Source: Nocardia fusca NBRC 14340
Lineage (GTDB): Bacteria > Actinomycetota > Actinomycetes > Mycobacteriales > Mycobacteriaceae
Length of the DNA stretch: 64,000 nt
Direction of reading: 5' to 3'
Assembly (NCBI RefSeq): GCF_001618425.1
Contig: NZ_BDCU01000018.1
Coordinates: 372,001 to 436,000 of the forward strand
A program made the translations under genes and the position numbers. Positions 51,326 to 60,284 of the stretch are shown one piece after another. The notes below the pieces were generated by a model. It saw only the letters and a program-made list of their open reading frames with translations, did not search any database and was not told where the DNA came from. The stretch's first letter is position 1. Every line of letters starts with the position of its first letter.

Positions 51326-54154
51326 TCATCGACTCCGAGGCACCGTGCAGCCGAGTTCCGCGAGCTCTGCCGCACCCGCCGCGGCGAAACCCCCGCCCGC
51401 CAGCAACAGCGTCCGGGCCCGCTGATACCCACACTGCGCCGCCTCGAAAGCGGCCGCCACCGCGGGCAACAACTCGGGACTGCCCTCCCACAGCGCAGCG
51501 GCACGGTCGACGATCGCACCCGCCACCGGATCACCGGCCACCACCGTCCGAGCCGTCACCACATGCTCCCGCGCCGACGGATCACCGGCCAATACCGCGG
51601 ACTCGGCACGCAACGCGAAATACCAGTGCCGCCACACCCAGACAACCCGCTGATCCATCTCGTCCGGTTCGGCCGCCAACCCCGACAGCGCCTCGGCGGC
51701 ACGCCCCTCGTGTAGCAACACCACCGCGTCGAACACCGCGCGGTAGGCGACCTGCTGCTCCCGTGCCACCCCGAGATCGGCGGCGACCGCCAGCCACTCG
51801 GCGCGCGCCGGGCCGTCGCCGCGCAAACCGTGGACCATCGCCACCGCGGCCGCCGCCGGAGCAAGCGTCGGAGCATGCGCACGCCCGGAAAGCGTCCAGG
51901 CATCGCAGAACCGGCTCGCCGCCGCCAGCACATCATCCACCCGGCCCGCCAGCGCATCCACGACGAGCAACCGCGACGTGGCGAAATCACCCCGCTCCGC
52001 CAGCAACGGCAACTCACGCAACTGCTCACCCCACCGACGAGCACCCACCAGATCACCCACACCGAGGCAGGACTCCGCTGCCTCCGCGAGCGCGTTCACC
52101 CGCTCCAGCTCACTCGCCGGCGACACCGGCACCCCCACCAGCTGCTCCACCCGCTGCCTGGTCGTCGCGGCGGAAGCGAACGTATCACCGGCCCACAACT
52201 GCGCCGCCGCCAGCGCGTCCAGCGCCGCGCTCCGCACCAGCCGGTCCCCGGTCCGCGAGGCCAACTCGACCGCACGCTCGGCCGGACCCAAAGCCGCGGC
52301 CCCAACTGCCCCCGGCTCGCCCGTATCGGCCGGCACCCCGCACTCGGCCAACGCCACCGCCGCCTCCGCCATGGCGTCTCCACCGGCCAGCTCACGTGCC
52401 TGCGACAGCAAGAGCGCGGCGGCGTCCGTCGGCGGCGACTCGGCGAACGTATCCGACATCCGGTAGACGGTGATCGCGGCCGTCGCCAGATTCGTCGCCG
52501 CCCCGGCCGCGTCACCGGCGTCCAGGGCGATCTCCGCAGCCGCCCGGTACAGGCGGAACATGCCCGTGCCGTCCATCCGGCAACCGGCCGTCGCCGCAGC
52601 CGACCGCAACGCCGCCGCTCCCGCCACCGGATCGGCGGCGAGCGCGGCGGCCTGCTCGTAGCGGCGCTGGGACTCACCGACCAGATTCCGGGCGAAAGCC
52701 AGCTCTGCCAGCGACAGCGCCAGCTCGTACGCGAGATCCCGGTATGCGGGCTGCCCTTCCGCCCAGATCAGGGCCGCACGCATATCGTCGGCCACCGCAT
52801 CGAAACCGGCTCGCCACGCACCCGTGGCATCCGGCAACCCGCGCGCCAGCGCCGCACCCGTTTCCGTGCACCAGCGCAGATGCCGAACCAGCACCTCGGA
52901 ACGCTCACCGGCCTCATCGAGTTGCTCCGTCTCGTACTGCCGGATCGTCGTCAGCACGCGGTACCGAGTACCCGACCCGGACAGGACAGCGGTCAGTAGA
53001 CTCTGCTCGGTGAGCCGCGCCAGACCGTCCGCGACCGCCGCCGGCTCCAACGGCCGGTACCCGGCCACCCGGACGGCATCGGCAGCGGTGAACGGCGCAA
53101 CGAATACAGCTACTCGCCGGAGCAGACAGCGATCCGGCTCCTCCAGCAGCGCCTGACTCCAGTCGAGCATCGCCCGCATCGAGCGATGGCGGTCATCGGC
53201 CCGGCGACCACCGACCAGCAGACGCAGCGGATCGGCCAGACTCGCAATGAGCCCGTCCAAGCCGAGCGTGGGCAGCCGCGCGGCCGCCAGCTCGATCGCC
53301 AGCGCCGAACCGTCCAGCCGCCGGCAGATCTCGGTGACCCGCTCCAGCTGCTCCGGATCCACCGGCCAACCCAGCGCGGACGCCCGGTCCAGGAAGAGCG
53401 TCACCGCGTCCGACCCGGCCGCCGCGGGCTCGGTCGCCTCACCGACCGACAGTGGGGGAACCACATACACCTGCTCGAACGGCACCACCAGCCGAGCCCG
53501 GCTGGTGACCAGCACCGTCACGTCCGGGCACCGGGCCAGCAGCCGTTCGACGAACGGTGCCACCCCCTCCCGTAGATGCTCGCAATTGTCGAGCACGAGC
53601 AGCACTTCCCGATCGGCGAGCGCGGTGAGCACCGAATCGTCGAGACTCCGGCCCTGCTGCTCACCCGACCCCAGCGCCCGCGCCACGGCCGCACCCGTCA
53701 TCTCCGCATCGGTGACCGGGACGAGGTCCACGAACCACACACCGTCGGCGAACTCACCGGCCAGATCCGCGGCGACAGCCAGCGCCAACCGGGTCTTGCC
53801 GATACCACCGGGCCCCAGCGCGGTCACCTGACGGTTCGCCAGGACGGCCGCGCGCAGTGCGGCGCGTTCCCCGGCACGGCCGATGAACGAGGTCAACGGC
53901 GAAGGCAGCGGCGAGGTGATCTCGTTCGCGCGTCCGGCGGGCGCGAAATCGACCGCGCGGTCGGCGAGGGCCCGCCGGTCGGGGACGCCGACCTTGCGCA
54001 ACAGCGAGGACACATGTGTTTCCACCGTCCGTACCGAGATGAACAACTGCGCGGCTATCTCGGCATTGCTGCGATGTTGCCCCACCAGGGCCAGGACTTC
54101 GGCCTCCCGGTCCGAGATCCCGCCGGCGACCTTCTGCTTCGACACGCCACCCAT
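51326..54154 (-). CDS. LuxR-type HTH/NB-ARC ATPase regulator
   Basis: A 942-residue STAND-type regulator with the HTH at the N-terminus: SDREAEVLALVGQHRSNAEIAAQLFISVRTVETHVSSLLRKVG (residues about 15-60). The NB-ARC ATPase follows with SFIGRAGER, Walker A GPGGIGKTRLA, Walker B VLLVLDNCEHL and a VTSRARL sensor. ETEQLDEAGE and DAVADDMRAALIWA mark the end of the winged region, then about 450 residues of Ala-rich TPR-like helices. Such proteins couple nucleotide state to transcription of secondary metabolism or stress genes. ATG at 54154 chosen; a GTG at 54175 is possible. It is divergent from the VOC/DUF1801 genes. Confidence 0.9.
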   Translation of the reverse strand: MGGVSKQKVAGGISDREAEVLALVGQHRSNAEIAAQLFISVRTVETHVSSLLRKVGVPDRRALADRAVDFAPAGRANEITSPLPSPLTSFIGRAGERAALRAAVLANRQVTALGPGGIGKTRLALAVAADLAGEFADGVWFVDLVPVTDAEMTGAAVARALGSGEQQGRSLDDSVLTALADREVLLVLDNCEHLREGVAPFVERLLARCPDVTVLVTSRARLVVPFEQVYVVPPLSVGEATEPAAAGSDAVTLFLDRASALGWPVDPEQLERVTEICRRLDGSALAIELAAARLPTLGLDGLIASLADPLRLLVGGRRADDRHRSMRAMLDWSQALLEEPDRCLLRRVAVFVAPFTAADAVRVAGYRPLEPAAVADGLARLTEQSLLTAVLSGSGTRYRVLTTIRQYETEQLDEAGERSEVLVRHLRWCTETGAALARGLPDATGAWRAGFDAVADDMRAALIWAEGQPAYRDLAYELALSLAELAFARNLVGESQRRYEQAAALAADPVAGAAALRSAAATAGCRMDGTGMFRLYRAAAEIALDAGDAAGAATNLATAAITVYRMSDTFAESPPTDAAALLLSQARELAGGDAMAEAAVALAECGVPADTGEPGAVGAAALGPAERAVELASRTGDRLVRSAALDALAAAQLWAGDTFASAATTRQRVEQLVGVPVSPASELERVNALAEAAESCLGVGDLVGARRWGEQLRELPLLAERGDFATSRLLVVDALAGRVDDVLAAASRFCDAWTLSGRAHAPTLAPAAAAVAMVHGLRGDGPARAEWLAVAADLGVAREQQVAYRAVFDAVVLLHEGRAAEALSGLAAEPDEMDQRVVWVWRHWYFALRAESAVLAGDPSAREHVVTARTVVAGDPVAGAIVDRAAALWEGSPELLPAVAAAFEAAQCGYQRARTLLLAGGGFAAAGAAELAELGCTVPRSR

Positions 54155-54267
54155 CTTCGCGTACCCGCCCCGCACCGCTACGGGGGCACGGTTACGTGCT
54201 CACTCCGTGGTGCGTTCCGTGGTCGGCACGGATGTGCCGGCTGCCGCCCGTCCATAACGTAATTGCC

Positions 54268-54363
54268 ATGGACGCGCCCCGAACGGACCGGCCGAGTAAT
54301 CGCCGGCCGAGCGCGGGGACGGCCACCGGCCCACGTCCACCGACACCGACCCACGAGGAGTGA
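54268..54363 (+). CDS. Possible 31-residue leader peptide upstream of the VOC gene
   Basis: An ATG 7 nt after TAACGT (leaderless type) opens a 31-codon frame rich in Pro, Thr and Arg whose stop (54361-54363) ends two bases before the VOC ATG and overlaps its ribosome site. Could couple translation; could be chance. Confidence 0.2.
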   Translation: MDAPRTDRPSNRRPSAGTATGPRPPTPTHEE

Positions 54364-54365
54364 CC

Positions 54366-54722
54366 ATGAGCGCCGAACCCACCTTCGGTATCAAGACCGT
54401 GCTGCATCCCGTCTCCGATCTCGAGAAGGCCGAAGCGGTGTACACCGCACTGCTCGGCATCCAGCCGCAGACCAAGGGCACCTACTACGTCGGCTTCGAC
54501 ACCGGCGGCCAGCACATCGGACTGGTGCCCGGCGGCGGCCCCCAGGGCATGACCACCCCGGTGGCGTACTGGCACGTACCCGATATCGAAACCAAACTCG
54601 CCGCCGTCACCGCCGCGGGCGCCACCGTGCGGGAACCCGTTCGCGATGTCGGCGCGGGCCGCCTGGTCGCCACCGTCACCGATATCGACGGCAATGTGCT
54701 GGGCCTGATCCAGGACCGCTGA
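54366..54722 (+). CDS. VOC (glyoxalase-like) family protein
   Basis: A 118-residue single-domain VOC protein: GIKTVLHPVSDLEKAEAVYTALLGIQPQ at the start, HIGLVPGGGPQGMTTPVAYWHVPDIETKLAAVTAAGATV in the middle and VATVTDIDGNVLGLIQD at the end. The usual first metal His appears in VLHPV and Glu/Gln positions are altered at the end, so it may bind rather than transform its ligand. ATG with GAGGAG 5 nt upstream. 69 nt upstream of the DUF1801 gene and probably co-transcribed. Confidence 0.85.
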   Translation: MSAEPTFGIKTVLHPVSDLEKAEAVYTALLGIQPQTKGTYYVGFDTGGQHIGLVPGGGPQGMTTPVAYWHVPDIETKLAAVTAAGATVREPVRDVGAGRLVATVTDIDGNVLGLIQDR

Positions 54723-54791
54723 GCCATCGCCGACCGGCCGCATTCACCGCCTGACCCCACCTCGCCCGACATGTTCACGAAGGAACCGGAA

Positions 54792-55265
54792 ATGACCACG
54801 CAGAAGAAGACCACCCGCACCGCCACGAAGAACACCGCGACCGTCGCGTTCTCCGCGGAGGAGCGGGCCGCGATGAAAGAGCACGCGCAGGAGCTGAAGA
54901 CCGCCGCCCGCCGCGGCTCCCGCGCCGCCAAGGCCGACGGCGAAGGCGACGTGCTCGCCAAGATCGCGGAGATGTCGGAGAACGACCGCGCCCTGGCCGA
55001 ACGAATCCACGCCCTTGTCAAGACCAGCGCACCGACGCTGTCCCCGAAGCTCTGGTATGGCATGCCGGCCTACGCCAAGGACGGCAAGGTCGTCTGCTTC
55101 TTCCAGAGCGCGGCCAAATTCAAGGCCCGCTACGCCACCCTCGGGTTCAACGATTCCGCCAACCTGGACGACGGGACTTTGTGGCCGACCGCCTTCGCGC
55201 TCACGAAACTGACCCCGGCCGCCGAGAGCCGAATCGGGGAACTCCTCGCCAGATCGGCGAGCTGA
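54792..55265 (+). CDS. DUF1801 domain protein
   Basis: A 157-residue protein. The Lys/Thr-rich N-terminus leads into [23 protein letters not shown], a helical lead typical of actinobacterial members, and then [40 protein letters not shown], the DUF1801/YdhG core (an iron-chaperone-like fold). The end [16 protein letters not shown] is usual. The ATG at 54792 is favoured over 54771 because AAGGA lies between them. Function unknown. Confidence 0.8.
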   Translation: MTTQKKTTRTATKNTATVAFSAEERAAMKEHAQELKTAARRGSRAAKADGEGDVLAKIAEMSENDRALAERIHALVKTSAPTLSPKLWYGMPAYAKDGKVVCFFQSAAKFKARYATLGFNDSANLDDGTLWPTAFALTKLTPAAESRIGELLARSAS

Positions 55266-55313
55266 ACTGTTCGGCACGGCCTGTTAGTTGCGGGCCGGGG
55301 ACGACGGGACGGC

Positions 55314-55347
55314 GCCACCCGAGCTGAAGATGTTGCGTTCGGGTGGC
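55314..55347 (+). terminator. Terminator of the VOC/DUF1801 unit
   Basis: GCCACCCGA (55314-55322) and TCGGGTGGC (55339-55347) flank a 16-nt loop, followed by CCCTCTTCCCTCCTTTGTTTGG. Confidence 0.6.
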
Positions 55348-55446
55348 CCTCTTCCCTCCTTTGTTTGGTTGTAAATCGGTGCTCGGGGACCCATTAGGTG
55401 GATACATATTTAGATGCGCATATCTACGTATCGATCTATCATGCTC

Positions 55447-55485
55447 AGTGAGCTATCGCAGTCAAACCCTTTGCCGATAGCTCAC
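55447..55485. repeat. 12-bp inverted repeat in an AT-rich island
   Basis: AGTGAGCTATCG (55447-55458) and CGATAGCTCACT (55474-55485) around a 15-nt loop, beside further near-palindromes at 55409-55440 (TAGATGCGCATATCTA). The island has no gene; 55266-55883 is otherwise empty. Confidence 0.5.
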
Positions 55486-55883
55486 TGTCCGGGTGACCCC
55501 GCTTCTCGATCGGTCGGGTTCCGTGCCCCCAAGGAGTTCGCAGGAGCCGGGTAGCACTACTCCCCTACCCCACCGATCAGGAGTCCTCGCGCGCTTGCCG
55601 CATATCTCCTGACGTTTACCACAGGACTCACGCCAGGCCGATGTCAACCGTTTTCATCCGCGCGGCCTTGCTGAGGTGCTGTCGTTTCGAAAGGATCATC
55701 CGGCCGAGCGTCGTTCCTACGACGCGGTCCATGACGGTTCGGATCCGGTATTCGGTGCGGTCGGCCGGTACGAACAGCTTGCGCATGGCCATACCGGTGC
55801 CCTGGTGAAACTGCGCCCAGGCCGCCGCCGACCGTTCCGCCGGTGTAACCGGCGACCCGGTCGAGGGGTTTCCGCCATTTCCG

Positions 55884-56315
55884 GTGATGGCGGCGATCGA
55901 AACCTTCGTCGCGGCCGCGGAATCCGCCACCCTCACCCGCGCCACCTTGACCGCTGTGTTCCCCGAAGCGGACGGGTTCGATATCGACAGCGCCTTCCAC
56001 CAGTTGGTGCTGGGCGGTGTCACCGCCCCGGCCCCGCTTCCGGAGCGGCGGGCGATCGACCTGGTCGGCCCGTATCTCACCGAGAGCGGCGAGGATACGT
56101 CCGGCTACCCGGTGGACGACCTGCGCGCGGACCGTGTGGACGGCGGCTGGATGGTGTTCGCCCCGGTTGCGCCGGGCGAGATCGCGATCGGCCGGGCGAT
56201 CTTCTATGTGGCCGACGACGGTGTGCTGGAACGGTCGTCGTCTTCGGTCGCGCCGTCACAGTACCTACCGGAATTCCGCCGCCGCTTCCGCAACCGCAAC
56301 CGGTCGCTGCTGTAG
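55884..56315 (+). CDS. Hypothetical protein, weakly YrhB/immunity-like
   Basis: A 143-residue protein. The N-terminal half is helical (ETFVAAAESATLTRATLTAVFPEADGFDI), and the C-terminal half has RAIFYVADDGVLERSSSSVAPSQYLPEFRRRF, reminiscent of the YrhB/Imm35 fold of small immunity-type proteins. There is no toxin neighbour, so the likeness carries little weight. GTG 55884 or ATG 55887 start without a clear ribosome site. The stop is 18 nt from that of the convergent exported protein. Confidence 0.45.
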   Translation: MMAAIETFVAAAESATLTRATLTAVFPEADGFDIDSAFHQLVLGGVTAPAPLPERRAIDLVGPYLTESGEDTSGYPVDDLRADRVDGGWMVFAPVAPGEIAIGRAIFYVADDGVLERSSSSVAPSQYLPEFRRRFRNRNRSLL

Positions 56316-56333
56316 CCGCGTACTCCGAGCCCG

Positions 56334-57404
56334 TCAGCCCGCGGTATGGCGGACGAAACCTTCGAGGGTGGTCAGCGTCTCCGCACGGTTGTCCCGGTGG
56401 CGCAAGCAGTACTTCGTCGGATACCAGCCGGGCTGCTGCCAGGCCTGCGGTTGTTTGATATCGACGCAGGAGTCTTCCCGGTTATCGCTGCGCAGGGCCT
56501 CGTATCGGGAGAGAGCCACCATCGGTTCGAGGAAGGTGATCTCGCCGTTCCAGCTTCCGTAGATGAATGTGCTGGTGAAATCGCCGCCGTTCAACTCCGG
56601 AGTGGTCGAGTCGATCAGGTGCTGGCCCATCCCCGGTTCGACCGCGTCGAGGTCGACGTAGTCGGGGTGACGGTACTTCGGGTCGGGCAGGATCTTGCCG
56701 AGCCGGTAATCGTCGCAGTCGGTGAGCTGCGGGCACGATCCGGGTCGGATAGCCAGCCGCTCGGCATTGTCGTTCAGATAGAAGTGGACATCGAAATGCG
56801 CGGTATCCCAGACGCCGGGCGGGACGTGCCCGTGTGGATTCCAGTTCGCGAGTACATAGGTGAACGGAACGTCCGCACGCGCAGTGAAGGTGTTGCCCAG
56901 CGGTAGGACGGTCTCGTGGCCGCCGGCGCATTCGCCGTGATCGGCCACCACGCCGTCGGCGTTCTTGTCGTGACACCACAGGCGGCCCGACGGCGGTTCG
57001 TACGGCAGGGCGTCATAGACGGCGTCGTCGGCCGTCAGCCCGACGGCGAGCGGTTCACCCGCTTCGTTCGTCTGTGAGAAGGCGGTGATCCGTCCGCCGC
57101 CGAGCGGCAGACTCGCGCCGTATTCGGCGCACGGGCCGAGGTAGGACCGGGTTCCGGAGAGCAGATCGGCCACTGCGGATTCGGCGATCCGCCGGTTGGA
57201 TTCCCGGGCTGGATCCCCCTCGGCCACCTCACAAACCGGCACGAGGTTCGCGGCGTCGATGGTGGCCGGTGTTGCAGAATCCCGCCACAGCGGTATCACG
57301 ATCAGCGCGCCGACCACCACGACCACGATCAGCAGTGTGGTCAGTATCGCCGGCCTGCGTCCGATCAGTTGCGACTTACTCAGTGCCGCAGCGAGTTTGG
57401 ACAT
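56334..57404 (-). CDS. Membrane-anchored exported protein, TTHB210-like
   Basis: A 356-residue protein with a short cytosolic lead, one membrane helix (ILTTLLIVVVVVGALIVIPLW, residues about 20-40) and an extracytoplasmic domain. The core VPFTYVLANWNPHGHVPPGVWDTAHFDVHFYL, with its cluster of His, matches the TTHB210-like (DUF5602) pattern; another Asn/His-rich block (DPKYRHPDYVDLDAVEPGMGQHLID) follows. The clustered His residues suggest a metal site. Six cysteines could form disulfides. Function unknown. The start is the ATG before SKLAAALSKSQ. Confidence 0.6.
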   Translation of the reverse strand: MSKLAAALSKSQLIGRRPAILTTLLIVVVVVGALIVIPLWRDSATPATIDAANLVPVCEVAEGDPARESNRRIAESAVADLLSGTRSYLGPCAEYGASLPLGGGRITAFSQTNEAGEPLAVGLTADDAVYDALPYEPPSGRLWCHDKNADGVVADHGECAGGHETVLPLGNTFTARADVPFTYVLANWNPHGHVPPGVWDTAHFDVHFYLNDNAERLAIRPGSCPQLTDCDDYRLGKILPDPKYRHPDYVDLDAVEPGMGQHLIDSTTPELNGGDFTSTFIYGSWNGEITFLEPMVALSRYEALRSDNREDSCVDIKQPQAWQQPGWYPTKYCLRHRDNRAETLTTLEGFVRHTAG

Positions 57405-57986
57405 CTATTCAACCTGCTTTCCAAGCGGCGGCGTGCTCTTCGGCATCCGGAGTCGACCTCGCCTCGCACGGGTGTTCGGCCGCGGCGCCGGAAACGAAAT
57501 TGCCATTCAATAGCCGAAGTTCATTACCGCCTTACCGATGCGCAGAAACAATACAACGGGCACGGCCGGTTGTGGTGTTCTCACCGAGTAGAACACAGGC
57601 CCGGCTTCCGGACGGTGGAGCGCTGGGAAATTCTGGGACTACGGCCGGTAGCGGGTCCGCGACGGATTACCGAAGGGTATTACCGGGAGGTGCCGGGAAT
57701 CGACGATGAACTTCTGGCGTCATCCTGGTTACGGCGGTTGTCGTTGTGGTGTAACGGATCATCGGGCCGAGGTGGCGCTACTCGCTGGCGTTGGGGGCCT
57801 GTCGGTGCTGCCCGGTTCGCGAACGCGCATGGTAATGCCTAACAGTTCCTATCAGCCGATCGATTGCCGCGTTTGTAACCGGGGCGTGCCGATCCGGTGT
57901 CCTGCGGTGAATTTCCCCGGAGATCACTACGGTCAACTATTCCCGCCCGCTGGAAACTTGTGCGATAGCAATTATATTCGGCAGTT
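57405..57986. other. Gene-free region
   Basis: Nearly 600 bp with no convincing gene on either strand. The last 60 bp are AT-rich and contain TATATT (57973-57978), the probable -10 of the next gene. Confidence 0.45.
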
Positions 57987-58520
57987 ATGGCGGCGGAACC
58001 ATCGACAGTTACAGAGGCATCGGACTTTCCGGCGATAACCCGGGTACTACTCAGATCCGATGGTTCGATGACAACTCTGCTCGAAGCTCTGGTCGGTGCC
58101 CCCCTGCGCCTCGATCTGCTCGAGCAATCCCCTACGACCGCGGCCGAGCTGACGGGTGGTATCCGCTGCGCTCTCGGTCTGTCCGGGGCGGAGCCGGTGA
58201 TCATCCGGCGTTCGGTCCTCACTATCGGGAACGGAACCGTGGTGTCCAAGAATTCCGTGGTGATCGTGGCGGGACACGAGTCGGCGGCCGTACTCGCCGA
58301 TCGGCACCGGCCGATCGGGCACAGTATGACCGCGATGGGCTACCACCTGGCACGTATCGTGCTCGGATCGGGCCTCACCACCTGGTCCCGCGCCGGTACG
58401 GCGAATGGCGATCGCTGCGTATACAAGGAAAGCCTGTTGCAGGATCGCGCGGATATTCCGGTGGCGCACCTGCACGAGCGCATCAGCCCCGAATTCGCAC
58501 CGCTGGCGGAGGCGCGGTGA
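57987..58520 (+). CDS. Chorismate-pyruvate lyase-like protein (UbiC/DUF98 fold)
   Basis: A 177-residue protein resembling chorismate lyases of the DUF98/UbiC fold, which split chorismate to 4-hydroxybenzoate and pyruvate: TRVLLRSDGSMTTLLEALVGAPLRLDLLEQ at the start, EPVIIRRSVLTIG in the central sheet (candidate catalytic Arg), RPIGHSMTAMG in the lid, and CVYKESLL near the end, where lyases have their catalytic Glu. The resemblance is by motif order, not strong identity; a UTRA-type ligand-binding role is the alternative. ATG 8 nt after a -10 (TATATT). Its stop overlaps the start of a PhzS-like monooxygenase (GTGA), so both act in one step sequence. Confidence 0.55.
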   Translation: MAAEPSTVTEASDFPAITRVLLRSDGSMTTLLEALVGAPLRLDLLEQSPTTAAELTGGIRCALGLSGAEPVIIRRSVLTIGNGTVVSKNSVVIVAGHESAAVLADRHRPIGHSMTAMGYHLARIVLGSGLTTWSRAGTANGDRCVYKESLLQDRADIPVAHLHERISPEFAPLAEAR

Positions 58521-59809
58521 AGGTCCTGGTGGCCGGGGCCGGAATCGGCGGCCTGACGACAGCATTGCGTCTGCACGCCGTGGGTATCGACGTGCTCGTC
58601 ATCGACAGCGTCACCGAGTTGCTCCCGCTGGGGGTCGGTATCAACCTCCTGCCGCACGCCACGGCCGAATTATGCGAACTCGGCCTGGGGGAAGACCTGG
58701 CCAGCCTGGCGATTCCCACCGCGGAGTTGGTTCATCTGGACCGGTTCGGCAACGAGATCTGGCGTGAACCCCGTGGCCTGGCGGCCGGGCACGATCATCC
58801 GCAGTACTCGGTGCACCGCGGTGAATTGCAGACACTGCTCGCGGCCGCGGTTCGCGCTCGCCTCGGCTCCGGCGCTATTCGCACGGGTATGCGGTTCGTC
58901 GCGGCCCGTCAATATCCGGACCGGGTGTGCAGCACCGTCCACGACCGAGCCCGGGACCATACCGTCGAGATCACCACCGACCTGGTGATCGGCGCGGACG
59001 GACTGCATTCCGCCGTACGTGCCGGCCTGTATCCGGATGAAGGCGCGCCGCGCTGGAACGGCATCCGCATGTGGCGCGGCGTCACGATGACTGAGCCGTT
59101 CCTGACCGGCGCTTCCATGGTGATGGCCGGGAGTAATCACACCGCAAAACTGGTCGCTTACCCGATTTCGGCCGCGGCGCGGCGGGAGGGCCGGGCCTTG
59201 GTCAACTGGGTCGCCGAGGTCCGGATGCCGGACCATACGGAGCAGGCGGCGAACTGGCAGCGGACCGGCCGGCTCGACGAGGTGCTACCGCACTATCGCG
59301 GTTGGCGTTTCGACGGAATCGATGTCGGTGCGCTCATCTCCGGCAGCGAGCGCATTCTCGAGTATCCGATGGTCGACCGCGATCCGGTGTCGCGCTGGGT
59401 CTTCGGCCGGGTTGCCCTGCTGGGCGATGCCGCGCACCCGATGTACCCGATCGGTTCCAACGGCGGTTCGCAGGCGATTCTCGATGCCGGCGTGCTCGCC
59501 ACCGAGCTCGCCCGCGCCGCCGACCCCCGGGACGGTTTGACGGCCTACGAGGCGGCCCGCCTGGATATCGCCAATGCTGTCGTGCTGGCCAACCGTGATA
59601 TCCCGGCCGACCGCGTGCTGCGGCTGGTCGAGGAGCGCGCTCCACAGGGATTCGACCGAATAACGGACGTACTCACCGAGGACGAGCTTCGCGCGATCGC
59701 CGGGGGATACCAGCGGACCAGCGCTGCCCGCGTATCCGCCGCGCCCGATCGACCCGACCCGGTAGGGGTTCGGGTAGTAATCGCGCGGAAGGCAACGACA
59801 AGGGCTTGA
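58517..59809 (+). CDS. PhzS-like FAD-dependent monooxygenase
   Basis: A 430-residue group A flavoprotein hydroxylase. GAGIGGLTTALRLHAVGIDVLV is the FAD-binding Rossmann start; LGVGINLLPHATAEL, YSVHRGELQ, DLVIGADGLHSAVR and GDAAHPMYPIGSNGGSQAILDA are the remaining FAD/NAD(P)H motifs. RMWRGVTM, LVAYPIS and YPMVDRDPVSRW are shared with PhzS of the phenazine pathway, which decarboxylates and hydroxylates an aromatic acid. No other phenazine genes are here. Coupled to the chorismate-lyase-like gene, it could convert hydroxybenzoate to a hydroquinone-type product; this is inference. GTG start overlapping the upstream stop. Confidence 0.85.
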   Translation: MKVLVAGAGIGGLTTALRLHAVGIDVLVIDSVTELLPLGVGINLLPHATAELCELGLGEDLASLAIPTAELVHLDRFGNEIWREPRGLAAGHDHPQYSVHRGELQTLLAAAVRARLGSGAIRTGMRFVAARQYPDRVCSTVHDRARDHTVEITTDLVIGADGLHSAVRAGLYPDEGAPRWNGIRMWRGVTMTEPFLTGASMVMAGSNHTAKLVAYPISAAARREGRALVNWVAEVRMPDHTEQAANWQRTGRLDEVLPHYRGWRFDGIDVGALISGSERILEYPMVDRDPVSRWVFGRVALLGDAAHPMYPIGSNGGSQAILDAGVLATELARAADPRDGLTAYEAARLDIANAVVLANRDIPADRVLRLVEERAPQGFDRITDVLTEDELRAIAGGYQRTSAARVSAAPDRPDPVGVRVVIARKATTRA

Positions 59810-59950
59810 CCAGCGGTTTTACCCCCGAGTTGGGTGTGTTGAGGACCACGGTCCGGCAGCGCTGAGCGTGTGCGGGGCCTGGCCTTCGCGCGGCGCTGGC
59901 TGAGGCTGCATCGGCCGCATCTCGGGGCGGATGTGCCGTTGTCTGCTGGG

Positions 59951-60120
59951 TCAGGTGGTGGTTTGACGGTCGAGGTGTCGGTAGATGGTTTTGCGGGAGA
60001 CGGCGAAGGTTTCGGCGATTTGGGCGACGGTGTAGCGGCGTTTGCCGTGTTCGTCGTACATCTGCCGTGCCTCGAGTGCCTGCAACGCGTGGAGACTCGC
60101 GCGTATCCGAACCGAGCCAT
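59951..60120 (-). pseudogene. Serine resolvase remnant
   Basis: MARFGYARVST is the first strand and catalytic Ser of a Tn3-type resolvase. It runs directly, after a frameshift, into LQALEARQMYDEHGKRRYTVAQIAETFAVSRKTIYRHLDRQ, the C-terminal HTH of the same family; about 120 catalytic-domain residues are deleted. The AT-richer 60 bp upstream (60136-60200) look like its former res/promoter region. It belongs with the Tn3 transposase remnant at 62.6-63.6 kb. Confidence 0.75.
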
Positions 60121-60284
60121 GCCGGAACTGTCCCACAAAGGGCTGACACGTCCGTTTTAGTCCCGTAGTTTTCGCACACGGGTTCTGACTCGATTTCCGG
60201 TTCCGGTGAGCTGCGGATTCGTGGCCCCGATGCCAGGGGTCGGATCTGGGTCGGAAACGTTCGTTATCGACCCAGTCCTGCCCC

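Noticed and set aside
59810..59950. Left terminal repeat of the Tn3 fossil
   Set aside because: No GGGG...GGATATGGC-type sequence found on the plus strand in this stretch.
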